33,295 nt of DNA, taken from NCBI GenBank assembly GCA_037446355.1, contig JBBIIT010000039.1, forward strand, positions 1 to 33,295, given 5' to 3'. The DNA is from Roseiarcus sp037446355. GTDB taxonomy: Bacteria > Pseudomonadota > Alphaproteobacteria > Rhizobiales > Beijerinckiaceae. The position numbers and the translations under genes are program-made. Below the pieces are notes generated by a model. It made no database searches. It was not told the DNA's origin and saw nothing but the letters and a program-made list of their open reading frames with translations. Shown piece after piece: positions 16,329 to 22,159 of this stretch; the stretch's first letter is position 1, and each line of letters begins with the position of its first letter.

Positions 16329-16679
16329 ATGAATTTAGAAGAATTGAAAGTTAAGGCCGGCGTGGTTGAGTCGCTCCTCAAGGCGCTCGCCAATCGCAAT
16401 CGCCTTATCATTCTGTGCGAACTCCTCGGGGGGGAGCGACAGGTAGCGGAACTGCTCGACGCGCTGCCGCTCAGCCAATCGGCGATGTCGCAACATCTAG
16501 CGCGGCTGCGCGCCGACGAGATCGTTTCGACCCGTCGCGAGTCCCAGACGATTCACTATTCGCTCGCGAGCGAGAAAGTGCGCGACGTGATCGAGCTTCT
16601 TTATAAAATGTACTGCGGGCCGGAATGCAGCCGGGGCGCGATGAAAAAACCAACCAGAACCTTAAGGAGTGTTTCATGA
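16329..16679 (+). CDS. ArsR-family regulator, BigR/SqrR/YgaV-like (predicted persulfide sensor)
   Basis: A 116-residue winged-helix repressor. The core reads KALANRNRLIILCELL (helix 2), ERQVAELLDALPLSQSAMSQHLARLR (HTH; recognition helix SQSAMSQHL) and a beta wing with RRESQTIHYSL. Cysteines are C30 at the end of helix 2, and C96 and C100 in the last helix (LYKMYCGPEC). C30 to C96 is 66 residues, the same spacing as the C41/C107 pair of SqrR and C42/C108 of BigR, which form a polysulfide link on sensing sulfide or persulfide. No arsenic-type C-x-C-x2-C site is seen. It overlaps the next gene as ATGA. It is divergent from the RND operon and shares the palindromic operator, so it probably represses both arms and itself. 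Confidence 0.88.
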   Translation: MNLEELKVKAGVVESLLKALANRNRLIILCELLGGERQVAELLDALPLSQSAMSQHLARLRADEIVSTRRESQTIHYSLASEKVRDVIELLYKMYCGPECSRGAMKKPTRTLRSVS

Positions 16680-16879
16680 ATCAAGATCGCGCGGTGATGG
16701 CTTTCGCCGGATTGGTCACGCTGGTCAGCGCCGGGCTCGCCTATGCGTTCGGCCCTTATTGGCTGCTGCTTACGGCTTTCGTCGGCCTCAATCTTATTCA
16801 GTCCTCGTTCACGGGATTTTGCCCGGCGGCGCTGATTTTCAAGCGCATGGGCTGCTCCTCGGGCGTCGCGTTCAAGTAA
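16676..16879 (+). CDS. DUF2892 / YgaP-type transmembrane protein
   Basis: A 67-residue protein with two hydrophobic helices (about residues 7-25 and 27-44) and the conserved GFCPAALIFKRMGC tail. The pattern F-V-G...L...G-F-C...A-L...M matches the C-terminal membrane hairpin of E. coli YgaP, where it is fused to a rhodanese domain. The cysteines C51 and C60 near the end could take part in thiol chemistry at the membrane face. The ATG at 16676 overlaps the regulator's stop codon by 4 bases, with a TAAGGAG ribosome site inside the regulator gene, so it is tightly coupled. The matching rhodanese is encoded at 11327-11671 on the opposite arm. Confidence 0.88.
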   Translation: MNQDRAVMAFAGLVTLVSAGLAYAFGPYWLLLTAFVGLNLIQSSFTGFCPAALIFKRMGCSSGVAFK

Positions 16880-16910
16880 CCGAGTTCACCGCGACGGAAA
16901 GAAGCCGATC

Positions 16911-17297
16911 ATGAGCTATTGTCTAACGCGCGAAGTCGACGGGAATTTCGACGACGTGGTTTCGCGGGTGGTCGAGGCGCTGAAGAGCGAGGGGTTTGGC
17001 GTCCTAACCGAGATTGACGTCGCCGCGACGCTGAAGGCGAAGATCGGCGTCGATTTTCGCAAGTACCGCATCCTGGGCGCATGCAATCCCGGCCTTGCGC
17101 ACAAGGCCTTGAGCGCGGAGAGCGACATAGGCGTCATGCTACCGTGCAACGTGGTCGTGCAGGAGCATTCGCCCGACCGTATCGAAATCGCCGCAATCGA
17201 TCCAGTGGCGACGATGGCCCGCGTCGGCAATCCGGCGCTCGAGGCGATCGCCGGCGAAGTGAGGCAAAAGCTCGAGCGCGTCGTCGCGGCGGTCTGA
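16911..17297 (+). CDS. DUF302 domain protein
   Basis: A 128-residue cytoplasmic protein that is one DUF302 domain. It shows FDDVVSRVVEALKSEGFGVLTEIDV, LKAKIGVDFRKYRILGACNP, the HKAL segment and the VMLPCNVVVQE strand. The last two blocks, with C62 (ACNP) and C86 (LPCN), are the family hallmark. DUF302 proteins have a dimeric alpha/beta fold and unknown biochemistry, and they often occur near sulfur and thiol-stress genes. It lies 31 bases after the YgaP-type gene with an ACGGAAAGAAG ribosome site, so it is probably the third gene of the regulator operon. Both conserved cysteines are compatible with persulfide chemistry (inference). Confidence 0.88.
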   Translation: MSYCLTREVDGNFDDVVSRVVEALKSEGFGVLTEIDVAATLKAKIGVDFRKYRILGACNPGLAHKALSAESDIGVMLPCNVVVQEHSPDRIEIAAIDPVATMARVGNPALEAIAGEVRQKLERVVAAV

Positions 17298-17366
17298 TCG
17301 CGCGATTCGGTTCGACTAAGTAACCAAGAGCGTCGCGTTGCGCGCGGCGCCTGTTTCCGTTACCCG

Positions 17367-17382
17367 GTCGGCTTCGACCGAG
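17367..17382. repeat. Small inverted repeat upstream of the acyl-CoA dehydrogenase
   Basis: CGGTCG-GCTT-CGACCG is a perfect 6-bp stem with a 4-base loop in the 189-base space between the DUF302 gene and the acyl-CoA dehydrogenase. It may end the DUF302 transcript, but no T run follows. Confidence 0.3.
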
Positions 17383-17486
17383 GCCGCGTTTGGCTCGGGC
17401 GAGGTGCGGATTCGCGGCACGCCGTTGCGTGCCGTAGCGTTCCTGCGCAATATCGGCGTCGGGTGCGAAACAGAAGCGGGATCGGC

Positions 17487-18623
17487 ATGTTCTCCCTGTC
17501 GGAAGATCACAACGCTGTGCGCGAAATGGCGCTCGGCTTCGCCCGCGAGCGCATAGCGCCTAACGCGCTCGCCTGGGATGAGGCCAAGCACTTCCCGCTC
17601 GACGTGTTGCGCGAGGCGGCGGCGCTCGGCATGGCGACGATCTATGTGCGCGAGGAGCACGGCGGCTCGGGCCTGACCCGGCTCGACGCGGCGCTCATTT
17701 TCGAGGCCCTCTCGACAGGTTGCCCTTGCACCGCCTCTTTTCTTTCCATCCACAATATGGTCGCCTGGGTGATCGACCGTTTCGGTTCCGACGAGTTGCG
17801 CGCGCGCTATCTGCCGCGGCTGGCGACGATGGAACTGGTGGCGAGCTATTGCCTGACCGAACCGGGGGCCGGCTCCGACGCGGCGGCGTTGACGACGCGC
17901 GCGCGCCGCGATGGCGCCGACTATGTGCTCGACGGCGTCAAGCAGTTCATCTCCGGAGCCGGCGTCAGCGATCTCTATCTCGTGATGGCGCGCACCGGCG
18001 AGGCGGGCGCGGGCGGGGTTTCGGCTTTTCTGGTCGAAAAGGGGACGCGCGGCCTTTCGTTCGGCGCCAATGAGCGCAAGATGGGTTGGCATATCCAACC
18101 GACAGCGCAGGTTATTTTCGAAGGCGTTCGCATTCCCGCCGCGCAACGCGTCGGCGCCGAGGGCGACGGCTTCAAATTCGCGATGGCGGGTCTCGACGGC
18201 GGGCGCCTCAACATCGGCGCTTGTTCGCTCGGCGGCGGCGAGGCGGCGCTCGCCAAGGCGCTTGGTTATGCCGGCGAGCGCAAGGCGTTCGGACGCCGCG
18301 TCGCCGATTTTCAGGCGACGCAGTTCAAGCTCGCCGACATAGCCACCTCGCTCGAGGCGGCGCGGGCGCTGCTCTGGCGCGCCGCGAGCGCGCTCGACGC
18401 CAAGGCGCCGGACGCGACGCGTCTATGCGCGATGGCGAAGAGGGTGGCGACCGACGCGGGATTCACGGCCGCCAACGACGCATTGCAGATTTTCGGCGGC
18501 TACGGTTATCTCGCCGAATACGGCGTCGAGAAAATCGTGCGCGATCTGCGGGTACACCAGATACTTGAGGGAACCAACGAAATCATGCGCGTGATCGTCG
18601 CGCGCGGCCTGCTCGCGCAATAG
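17487..18623 (+). CDS. Acyl-CoA dehydrogenase, isobutyryl-CoA dehydrogenase-like
   Basis: FAD-dependent alpha,beta-dehydrogenase of 378 residues. The family signature ELVASYCLTEPGAGSD is at about 119-134. The FAD/ETF segments KQFISGAGVSDLYLVMART and MGWHIQPTAQVIFE follow, then RKAFGRRVADFQATQFKLAD and LQIFGGYGYLAEYGVEKIVRD. The catalytic glutamate is E361 in ILEGTNEI. The general pattern and the next gene, a 3-hydroxyisobutyrate dehydrogenase 26 bases downstream, point to isobutyryl-CoA (ACAD8-type) activity in valine degradation; this substrate is inferred from context. I use the ATG at 17487 (AGCGGGA ribosome site); a GTG at 17463 would add 8 residues. The 189 bases upstream contain small GC-rich hairpins but no clear promoter. 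Confidence 0.85.
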   Translation: MFSLSEDHNAVREMALGFARERIAPNALAWDEAKHFPLDVLREAAALGMATIYVREEHGGSGLTRLDAALIFEALSTGCPCTASFLSIHNMVAWVIDRFGSDELRARYLPRLATMELVASYCLTEPGAGSDAAALTTRARRDGADYVLDGVKQFISGAGVSDLYLVMARTGEAGAGGVSAFLVEKGTRGLSFGANERKMGWHIQPTAQVIFEGVRIPAAQRVGAEGDGFKFAMAGLDGGRLNIGACSLGGGEAALAKALGYAGERKAFGRRVADFQATQFKLADIATSLEAARALLWRAASALDAKAPDATRLCAMAKRVATDAGFTAANDALQIFGGYGYLAEYGVEKIVRDLRVHQILEGTNEIMRVIVARGLLAQ

Positions 18624-18649
18624 TCGGCGGCCCCAATCCGGAGCGAACG

Positions 18650-19701
18650 ATGGCGAATATCGCGTTCATTGGCCTTGGCAATATGGGCGGCCCGATGGCG
18701 GCCAATCTCGCAAAGGCGGGCCATCGCGTCCGCGGCTACGACCTGGTCGAGAGCGCGAAGGGGGAAGCGGCCGCCAAGGGCGTCGCGATTGCCGCGAGCG
18801 CGCCGGCGGCGGTCGCGGGGGCGGAGGTTGTCGTCACTATGCTGCCGGCCGGCAAGCATGTGTTGGCGAGTTGGACGGAAATCCTGCCTTCCGTCGCCAG
18901 GGGCGCCCTGATTATCGATTCTTCGACCATCGACGTCGCCAGTGCGCGGCGAGCGCATGAGATGGGCGCGGGCGCCGGGTTGTTGACGCTCGATGCGCCG
19001 GTCTCGGGCGGCGTCGGCGGCGCTCAGGCGGGCACGCTGACTTTCATGGCCGGCGGCTCGGACGCGGCTTTCGCGCGCGCAAGACCGTTCCTCGAGGCGA
19101 TGGGCAAGCGCATCGTCCATTGCGGCGGCGACGGCGCCGGCCAGGCGGCAAAGATTTGCAACAACATGATCCTCGGCGCGACGATGATCGCCACCTGCGA
19201 GGCGTTCGTGCTTGCNNNNNNNNNNNNNNNNNNNNNNNNNNNNNNNNNNNNNNNNNNNNNNNNNNNNNNNNNNNNNNNNNNNNNNNNNNNNNNNNNNNNN
19301 NNNNNNNNNNNNNNNACAACATGATCCTCGGCGCGACGATGATCGCCACCTGCGAGGCGTTCGTGCTTGCTGAAAAGCTCGGCCTTTCCGCTCAGGCGCT
19401 CTACGACGTCGCCTCCACTTCGTCTGGCCAGTCCTGGTCGCTGACGAGCTATTGCCCGGTTCCGGGTCCAGTTCCGACCTCGCCCGCCAACCGAGACTAC
19501 AAGCCCGGCTTCGCTGCGGCGCTGATGTTGAAGGACCTGCGCCTCGCACAGGAGGCGGCCGCCAGCGTCGGGGCAGCGACGCCGCTCGGCGCCGAGGCCG
19601 CCCAACTCTACGCGCTTTTCGCGGCGGCAGGGCATCGGAACGAGGATTTTTCCGGGATCGTCAATTTCCTGCGCGGAACGCGGATTCCAGGCGAAGCCTG
19701 A
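18650..19701 (+). CDS. mmsB: 3-hydroxyisobutyrate dehydrogenase, interrupted by a scaffold gap
   Basis: NAD-dependent oxidation of 3-hydroxyisobutyrate to methylmalonate semialdehyde in valine breakdown. The N-terminal Rossmann signature is FIGLGNMGGPMAANLAKAG (residues 6-24), then the substrate loop DAPVSGGVGGAQAGTL and the catalytic lysine K168 in GQAAKICNN. The C-terminal helical domain, including YKPGFAAALMLKDLRLA, lies after a 100-base N gap (19216-19315). The two sides are in different frames as given. The 55 bases before and after the gap are identical. Removing one copy plus the Ns (155 bases) joins them in frame into 298 residues, the normal family length. So the gene is probably intact in the organism and the gap is an assembly fault. 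Confidence 0.9.
19161..19215 (+). repeat. 55-bp direct repeat, copy 1 (left contig end)
   Basis: This stretch is identical, base for base, to 19316-19370 and ends exactly where the N run starts. It encodes the residues right after the catalytic lysine of the dehydrogenase. Best read as the overlapping end of two unmerged contigs. Confidence 0.95.
19216..19315. other. Assembly gap of 100 N
   Basis: Exactly 100 N, the usual placeholder for a scaffold gap of unknown size. It lies inside mmsB and is flanked by identical 55-bp ends, so the true gap is probably negative (an overlap). Confidence 0.98.
19316..19370 (+). repeat. 55-bp direct repeat, copy 2 (right contig start)
   Basis: Identical to 19161-19215. 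It begins immediately after the N run, then continues into the unique C-terminal half of the dehydrogenase gene. Confidence 0.95.
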
Positions 19702-19915
19702 ACGACTGTTCATAAATCACTGATTATTAAAGAATTTTTAGTTCCTGAGGCCGCTTTGCCTCGGCTCCGCCGCGATTCCGGCGCAAACTTACCCGGTTGC
19801 AGGAGAGGATGAAGATCAGCGCGCGAACGCGAGAAAGACGCGCGCGGCCTGAGTTTCGCGGGATGACCCATCGGGCGGTCTGGCTCGTTCAAGGCAATTG
19901 GCAAGGAGTTTTGTC

Positions 19916-20368
19916 ATGGTTGCGATCTTCAAGAAAACTCTCGCCGCCTCGCTGGTGGCGTTGTCTCTCGGCGCCGGCGTCATCGCCGCGTCCGCGCCTG
20001 CGTACGCCGGCCCGGGCTGGCGTGGCGGAGGCGGACACGGTGGCGGCTTCGGTGGCCACGGCGGTTTCGGCGGGCATGGCGGATGGGGCGGCCACGGCGG
20101 CTGGGGTGGTCACCGTTGGGGCGGCGGCGGCTGGGGCGGTAACCGTTGGGGCGGCGGTTATGGCGGTTACGGTGGCTATGGTGGCTATGGTGGCTATGGT
20201 GGCTATGGTTGGGATCCGGGCCTTGGCCTCGGCCTCGGCCTCCTGGGCGGCGCCGCCATTGCGTCGGGCTATCCTTATTACGGCGACGGTGACGGCTGCT
20301 ATGCCTATCGCCCGGTTTACAATAGCTGGGGCGCCTACCTGGGCCGGCGCCTGGTCAGCATCTGCTAG
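19916..20368 (+). CDS. Secreted Gly/His/Trp/Tyr-rich low-complexity protein (paralogue 1)
   Basis: A 150-residue protein of unknown function. The Sec signal peptide (about residues 1-30) ends in an ApAYA cleavage site. It is followed by repeats of GGHGGWG/GGHGGFG type, then GGY repeats encoded by six 9-base units, then a hydrophobic LGLGLGLLGGAAIA stretch and a YRPVYNSWGAYLGRRLVSIC tail. The signal peptide and tail match the next gene (20637-21005), so the two are tandem paralogues. Histidine- and aromatic-rich glycine repeats could bind metal or form extended surface structures; this is a guess. The ATG at 19916 has a CAAGGAG ribosome site. Family members with the W-G-x-Y-L-G tail are common in alphaproteobacteria. 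Confidence 0.8.
   Translation: MVAIFKKTLAASLVALSLGAGVIAASAPAYAGPGWRGGGGHGGGFGGHGGFGGHGGWGGHGGWGGHRWGGGGWGGNRWGGGYGGYGGYGGYGGYGGYGWDPGLGLGLGLLGGAAIASGYPYYGDGDGCYAYRPVYNSWGAYLGRRLVSIC
20153..20206 (+). repeat. In-frame 9-base minisatellite encoding GGY
   Basis: Six consecutive 9-base units. Two are GGCGGTTA[T/C]. The last four (from 20171) are exact copies of GGTGGCTAT. Every unit encodes Gly-Gly-Tyr, so copy-number change would lengthen or shorten the protein without breaking it. Confidence 0.9.
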
Positions 20369-20386
20369 AGTGTTTTCACCAGCTAG

Positions 20387-20404
20387 GCACCGCTTCGGCG
20401 GGGC
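20387..20404 (+). terminator. Imperfect hairpin after paralogue 1, weak terminator candidate
   Basis: GCACCGC-TTCG-GCGGGGC forms a 7-bp stem with one A-G mismatch and the same TTCG tetraloop as the strong terminator after paralogue 2. It is followed only by GTCTT, not a T run. It may be a decayed copy of that terminator. Confidence 0.35.
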
Positions 20405-20464
20405 GTCTTGGTTGCAGCGAAGCGCTCTGATTCTTAACGTGCGTTCATAATTTCACGCGGTTCA

Positions 20465-20482
20465 CACGATAATTTTATCGTG
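20465..20482. repeat. Perfect inverted repeat upstream of paralogue 2
   Basis: CACGATA-ATTT-TATCGTG is a perfect 7-bp stem with a 4-base loop, in an AT-richer patch 155 bases before the ATG of the second secreted protein. There is no T run after it. It could be an operator or an mRNA leader hairpin. It has no equivalent before paralogue 1. Confidence 0.5.
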
Positions 20483-20636
20483 GCCATGCCTTCGCCGCGA
20501 TTCCGGCCTTCGGAAGCCAATTTGCGAGCCGAACTTTCTTTCATCGCATCGGGGCGAGACCGCTTCGAAGCTCCGGATTTCGCAACGAATTCGCGGCGGG
20601 TTTCGTCGCCTGTCGCGTCAAAGAGGGAACAAGGCC

Positions 20637-21005
20637 ATGCACAGTGTATTCAAGAAGGCTCTCGCCGCTTCGCTCGTGGCGCTCACCCTGGCGGCCGGTT
20701 TGGCCGCTTCCGCGACGCCCGCCGCCGCAGACGGCTGGCGTGACGGCGGCCACGGCGGCTGGGGCCACGGCGGCGGTTGGCGCCGCGACGGCGGCCACGG
20801 CGATTGGGGTCGCGGCGGCGGTTGGCGCCGCGACGGTTGGGCGCCGGGCCTCGGCCTGGGGTTGGCTGGCGGCCTTGCCGCCGGCGCGATCATCGCCTCG
20901 CAGGCGCAGCCCTACTATGGGTACGGCGGCTGTTGGCAGGTGCGCCCGACCTATGACTCCTGGGGAAATTATCTCGGCGATCAGCAAGTCAACGTCTGTC
21001 AGTGA
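20637..21005 (+). CDS. Secreted Gly/His/Trp/Arg-rich low-complexity protein (paralogue 2)
   Basis: A 122-residue relative of the preceding gene with unknown function. The signal peptide is nearly the same (VFKKALAASLVALTLAAGL against IFKKTLAASLVALSLGAGV) and ends near ATPAAA. The middle is DGGHGGWGHGGGWRRDGG-type repeats, more charged (Arg, Asp) than in paralogue 1 and lacking the GGY block. The hydrophobic glycine stretch and the C-rich tail (CWQVRPTYDSWGNYLGDQQVNVC) are conserved. Two cysteines, the first near the start of the tail and the other at the end, are shared with paralogue 1 and could form a disulfide in the exported protein. The ATG at 20637 follows a GAGGGAAC ribosome site. A strong terminator follows. 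Confidence 0.8.
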   Translation: MHSVFKKALAASLVALTLAAGLAASATPAAADGWRDGGHGGWGHGGGWRRDGGHGDWGRGGGWRRDGWAPGLGLGLAGGLAAGAIIASQAQPYYGYGGCWQVRPTYDSWGNYLGDQQVNVCQ

Positions 21006-21049
21006 AGTTTCAAGCCGGCGCGGATCGCCTCCCTCCGCAACCGGATTCT

Positions 21050-21075
21050 GGCCCCGCTTCGGCGGGGCCTTTTTT
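21050..21075 (+). terminator. Strong rho-independent terminator
   Basis: An 8-bp perfect GC stem GGCCCCGC (21050-21057) / GCGGGGCC (21062-21069), a TTCG tetraloop and six T (21070-21075). It ends the transcript of paralogue 2. The stop codon of the convergent anmK (21074-21076 on the minus strand) lies inside the T tract. Confidence 0.92.
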
Positions 21076-22159
21076 AATTTGGCGCGGCGAAGTAAGCGCC
21101 GCCGGTCGTCGGGCGGGGAACGCCTGTCGTCGTCGGCAGCGAAAGCGGCAGACCCAGGCGCGAGCGTAAGGCGAGATAGGCGAAGCATTGCGCCTCGATC
21201 ACGTCGCCGTCGAAGCCGATGGCCTCGATCGGCTCGACGCGAACCCCGAGCCTTTGCGCGAGCCACGCCATCAACGCGATATTGCGCCGTCCGCCGCCGC
21301 AAACGAGCCAGCGGGCGGGCGCGGCGCCGACATGGGCGAGCGCGGCGGCAGTCGCCTCAACCGTGAAGGCGGTCAGCGTCGCCGCGCCATCGGCGTCGTC
21401 AAGCGCCTCCACGCAAGCCGCCAGCGCATGAAAGTGATTGCGGTCGAGCGATTTCGGGGCCGGCCGCTCGAAATATTCGTCGCGGAGGAGGGTGGCGACA
21501 AGATCGCCGCGCACGCGCCCGCTCGCCGCCAATGCGCCGCCCTCGTCGTGGCTGAGGCCACGACGGCGCATGACGAAGTCGTCGATCAATGCGTTGGCCG
21601 GCCCGGTGTCGAAGGCGACAATCTCACCGCCGGGGCCGAGATAGGTGACATTGCCGACGCCGCCCCAGTTGAGGAACATCAACGGTCGCTCCAGCCTCGC
21701 TCCGATCGCGGCGTGATAGAGCGGAACCAGCGGCGCGCCCTCGCCGCCCGCAGCGACGTCGGCGGAACGAAAATCGCAGACGACGTCGAGACCGAGCGCC
21801 GCCGCGGCCCGCGCGCCGTCGCACAACTGGCGCGTGAACCTCTCGCGCGGTCGGTGCAGCACGGTCTGGCCATGCAGGCCGACGAGCGCGACCTCGCTTC
21901 GATCGATCGCGAACCGGCGCAGAAACGCCTCCACCGCTGCGACATGCGCGTCGGTGACGTCGGCGGTCAGTTGTTCGAGCGGACCAGCGGCGAGCGCGGG
22001 GTCGGCGATGACTTCGCGCAGGCGCCGCGCGGTCGCCTCGGGATACGCGAAAGTTGCGCCGGGGCCGGGTTCGACCTTGGCTTCGCCGTCGCTGCGTATG
22101 AGCGCGACGTCGATTCCGTCCATCGACGTGCCGCTGATGACGCCGATCGCTGTCGTCAT
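21074..22159 (-). CDS. anmK: Anhydro-N-acetylmuramic acid kinase
   Basis: Phosphorylates and hydrolyses 1,6-anhydroMurNAc from peptidoglycan recycling to MurNAc-6-phosphate in the cytoplasm. The 361-residue length is normal. Motifs: the N-terminal phosphate loop VISGTSMDGIDVAL, GLHGQTVLHRP, VCDFRSADVAAGGEGAPLVPLYH, FLNWGGVGNVTYL, DTGPANALIDDF and the VCGGGRRN adenine-side loop. Together these define AnmK of the ASKHA fold. The ATG at 22159 overlaps the stop of the FAH-family gene as ATGA, and a longer frame upstream is antisense noise. It is the last gene of a leftward chain of tightly overlapping genes. A MurQ etherase is not seen nearby. Confidence 0.93.
   Translation of the reverse strand: MTTAIGVISGTSMDGIDVALIRSDGEAKVEPGPGATFAYPEATARRLREVIADPALAAGPLEQLTADVTDAHVAAVEAFLRRFAIDRSEVALVGLHGQTVLHRPRERFTRQLCDGARAAAALGLDVVCDFRSADVAAGGEGAPLVPLYHAAIGARLERPLMFLNWGGVGNVTYLGPGGEIVAFDTGPANALIDDFVMRRRGLSHDEGGALAASGRVRGDLVATLLRDEYFERPAPKSLDRNHFHALAACVEALDDADGAATLTAFTVEATAAALAHVGAAPARWLVCGGGRRNIALMAWLAQRLGVRVEPIEAIGFDGDVIEAQCFAYLALRSRLGLPLSLPTTTGVPRPTTGGAYFAAPN

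Noticed and set aside
17316..18146. 276-codon minus-strand frame
   Set aside because: Antisense to the acyl-CoA dehydrogenase, Arg/His/Ala-rich and without recognisable motifs.
18650..19701. mmsB as a true pseudogene or frameshift
   Set aside because: The frame break is fully explained by the N gap and duplicated 55-bp ends; collapsing them restores a normal gene.
18506..19713. Minus-strand frames spanning the N gap (347 and 229 codons)
   Set aside because: Frames open only because N codons read as X; the plus strand carries the dehydrogenase.
20040..20210. Repeat array in the first secreted-protein gene as a CRISPR or intergenic repeat
   Set aside because: The repeats are in frame, encode GGH/GGW/GGY, and have no unique spacers.
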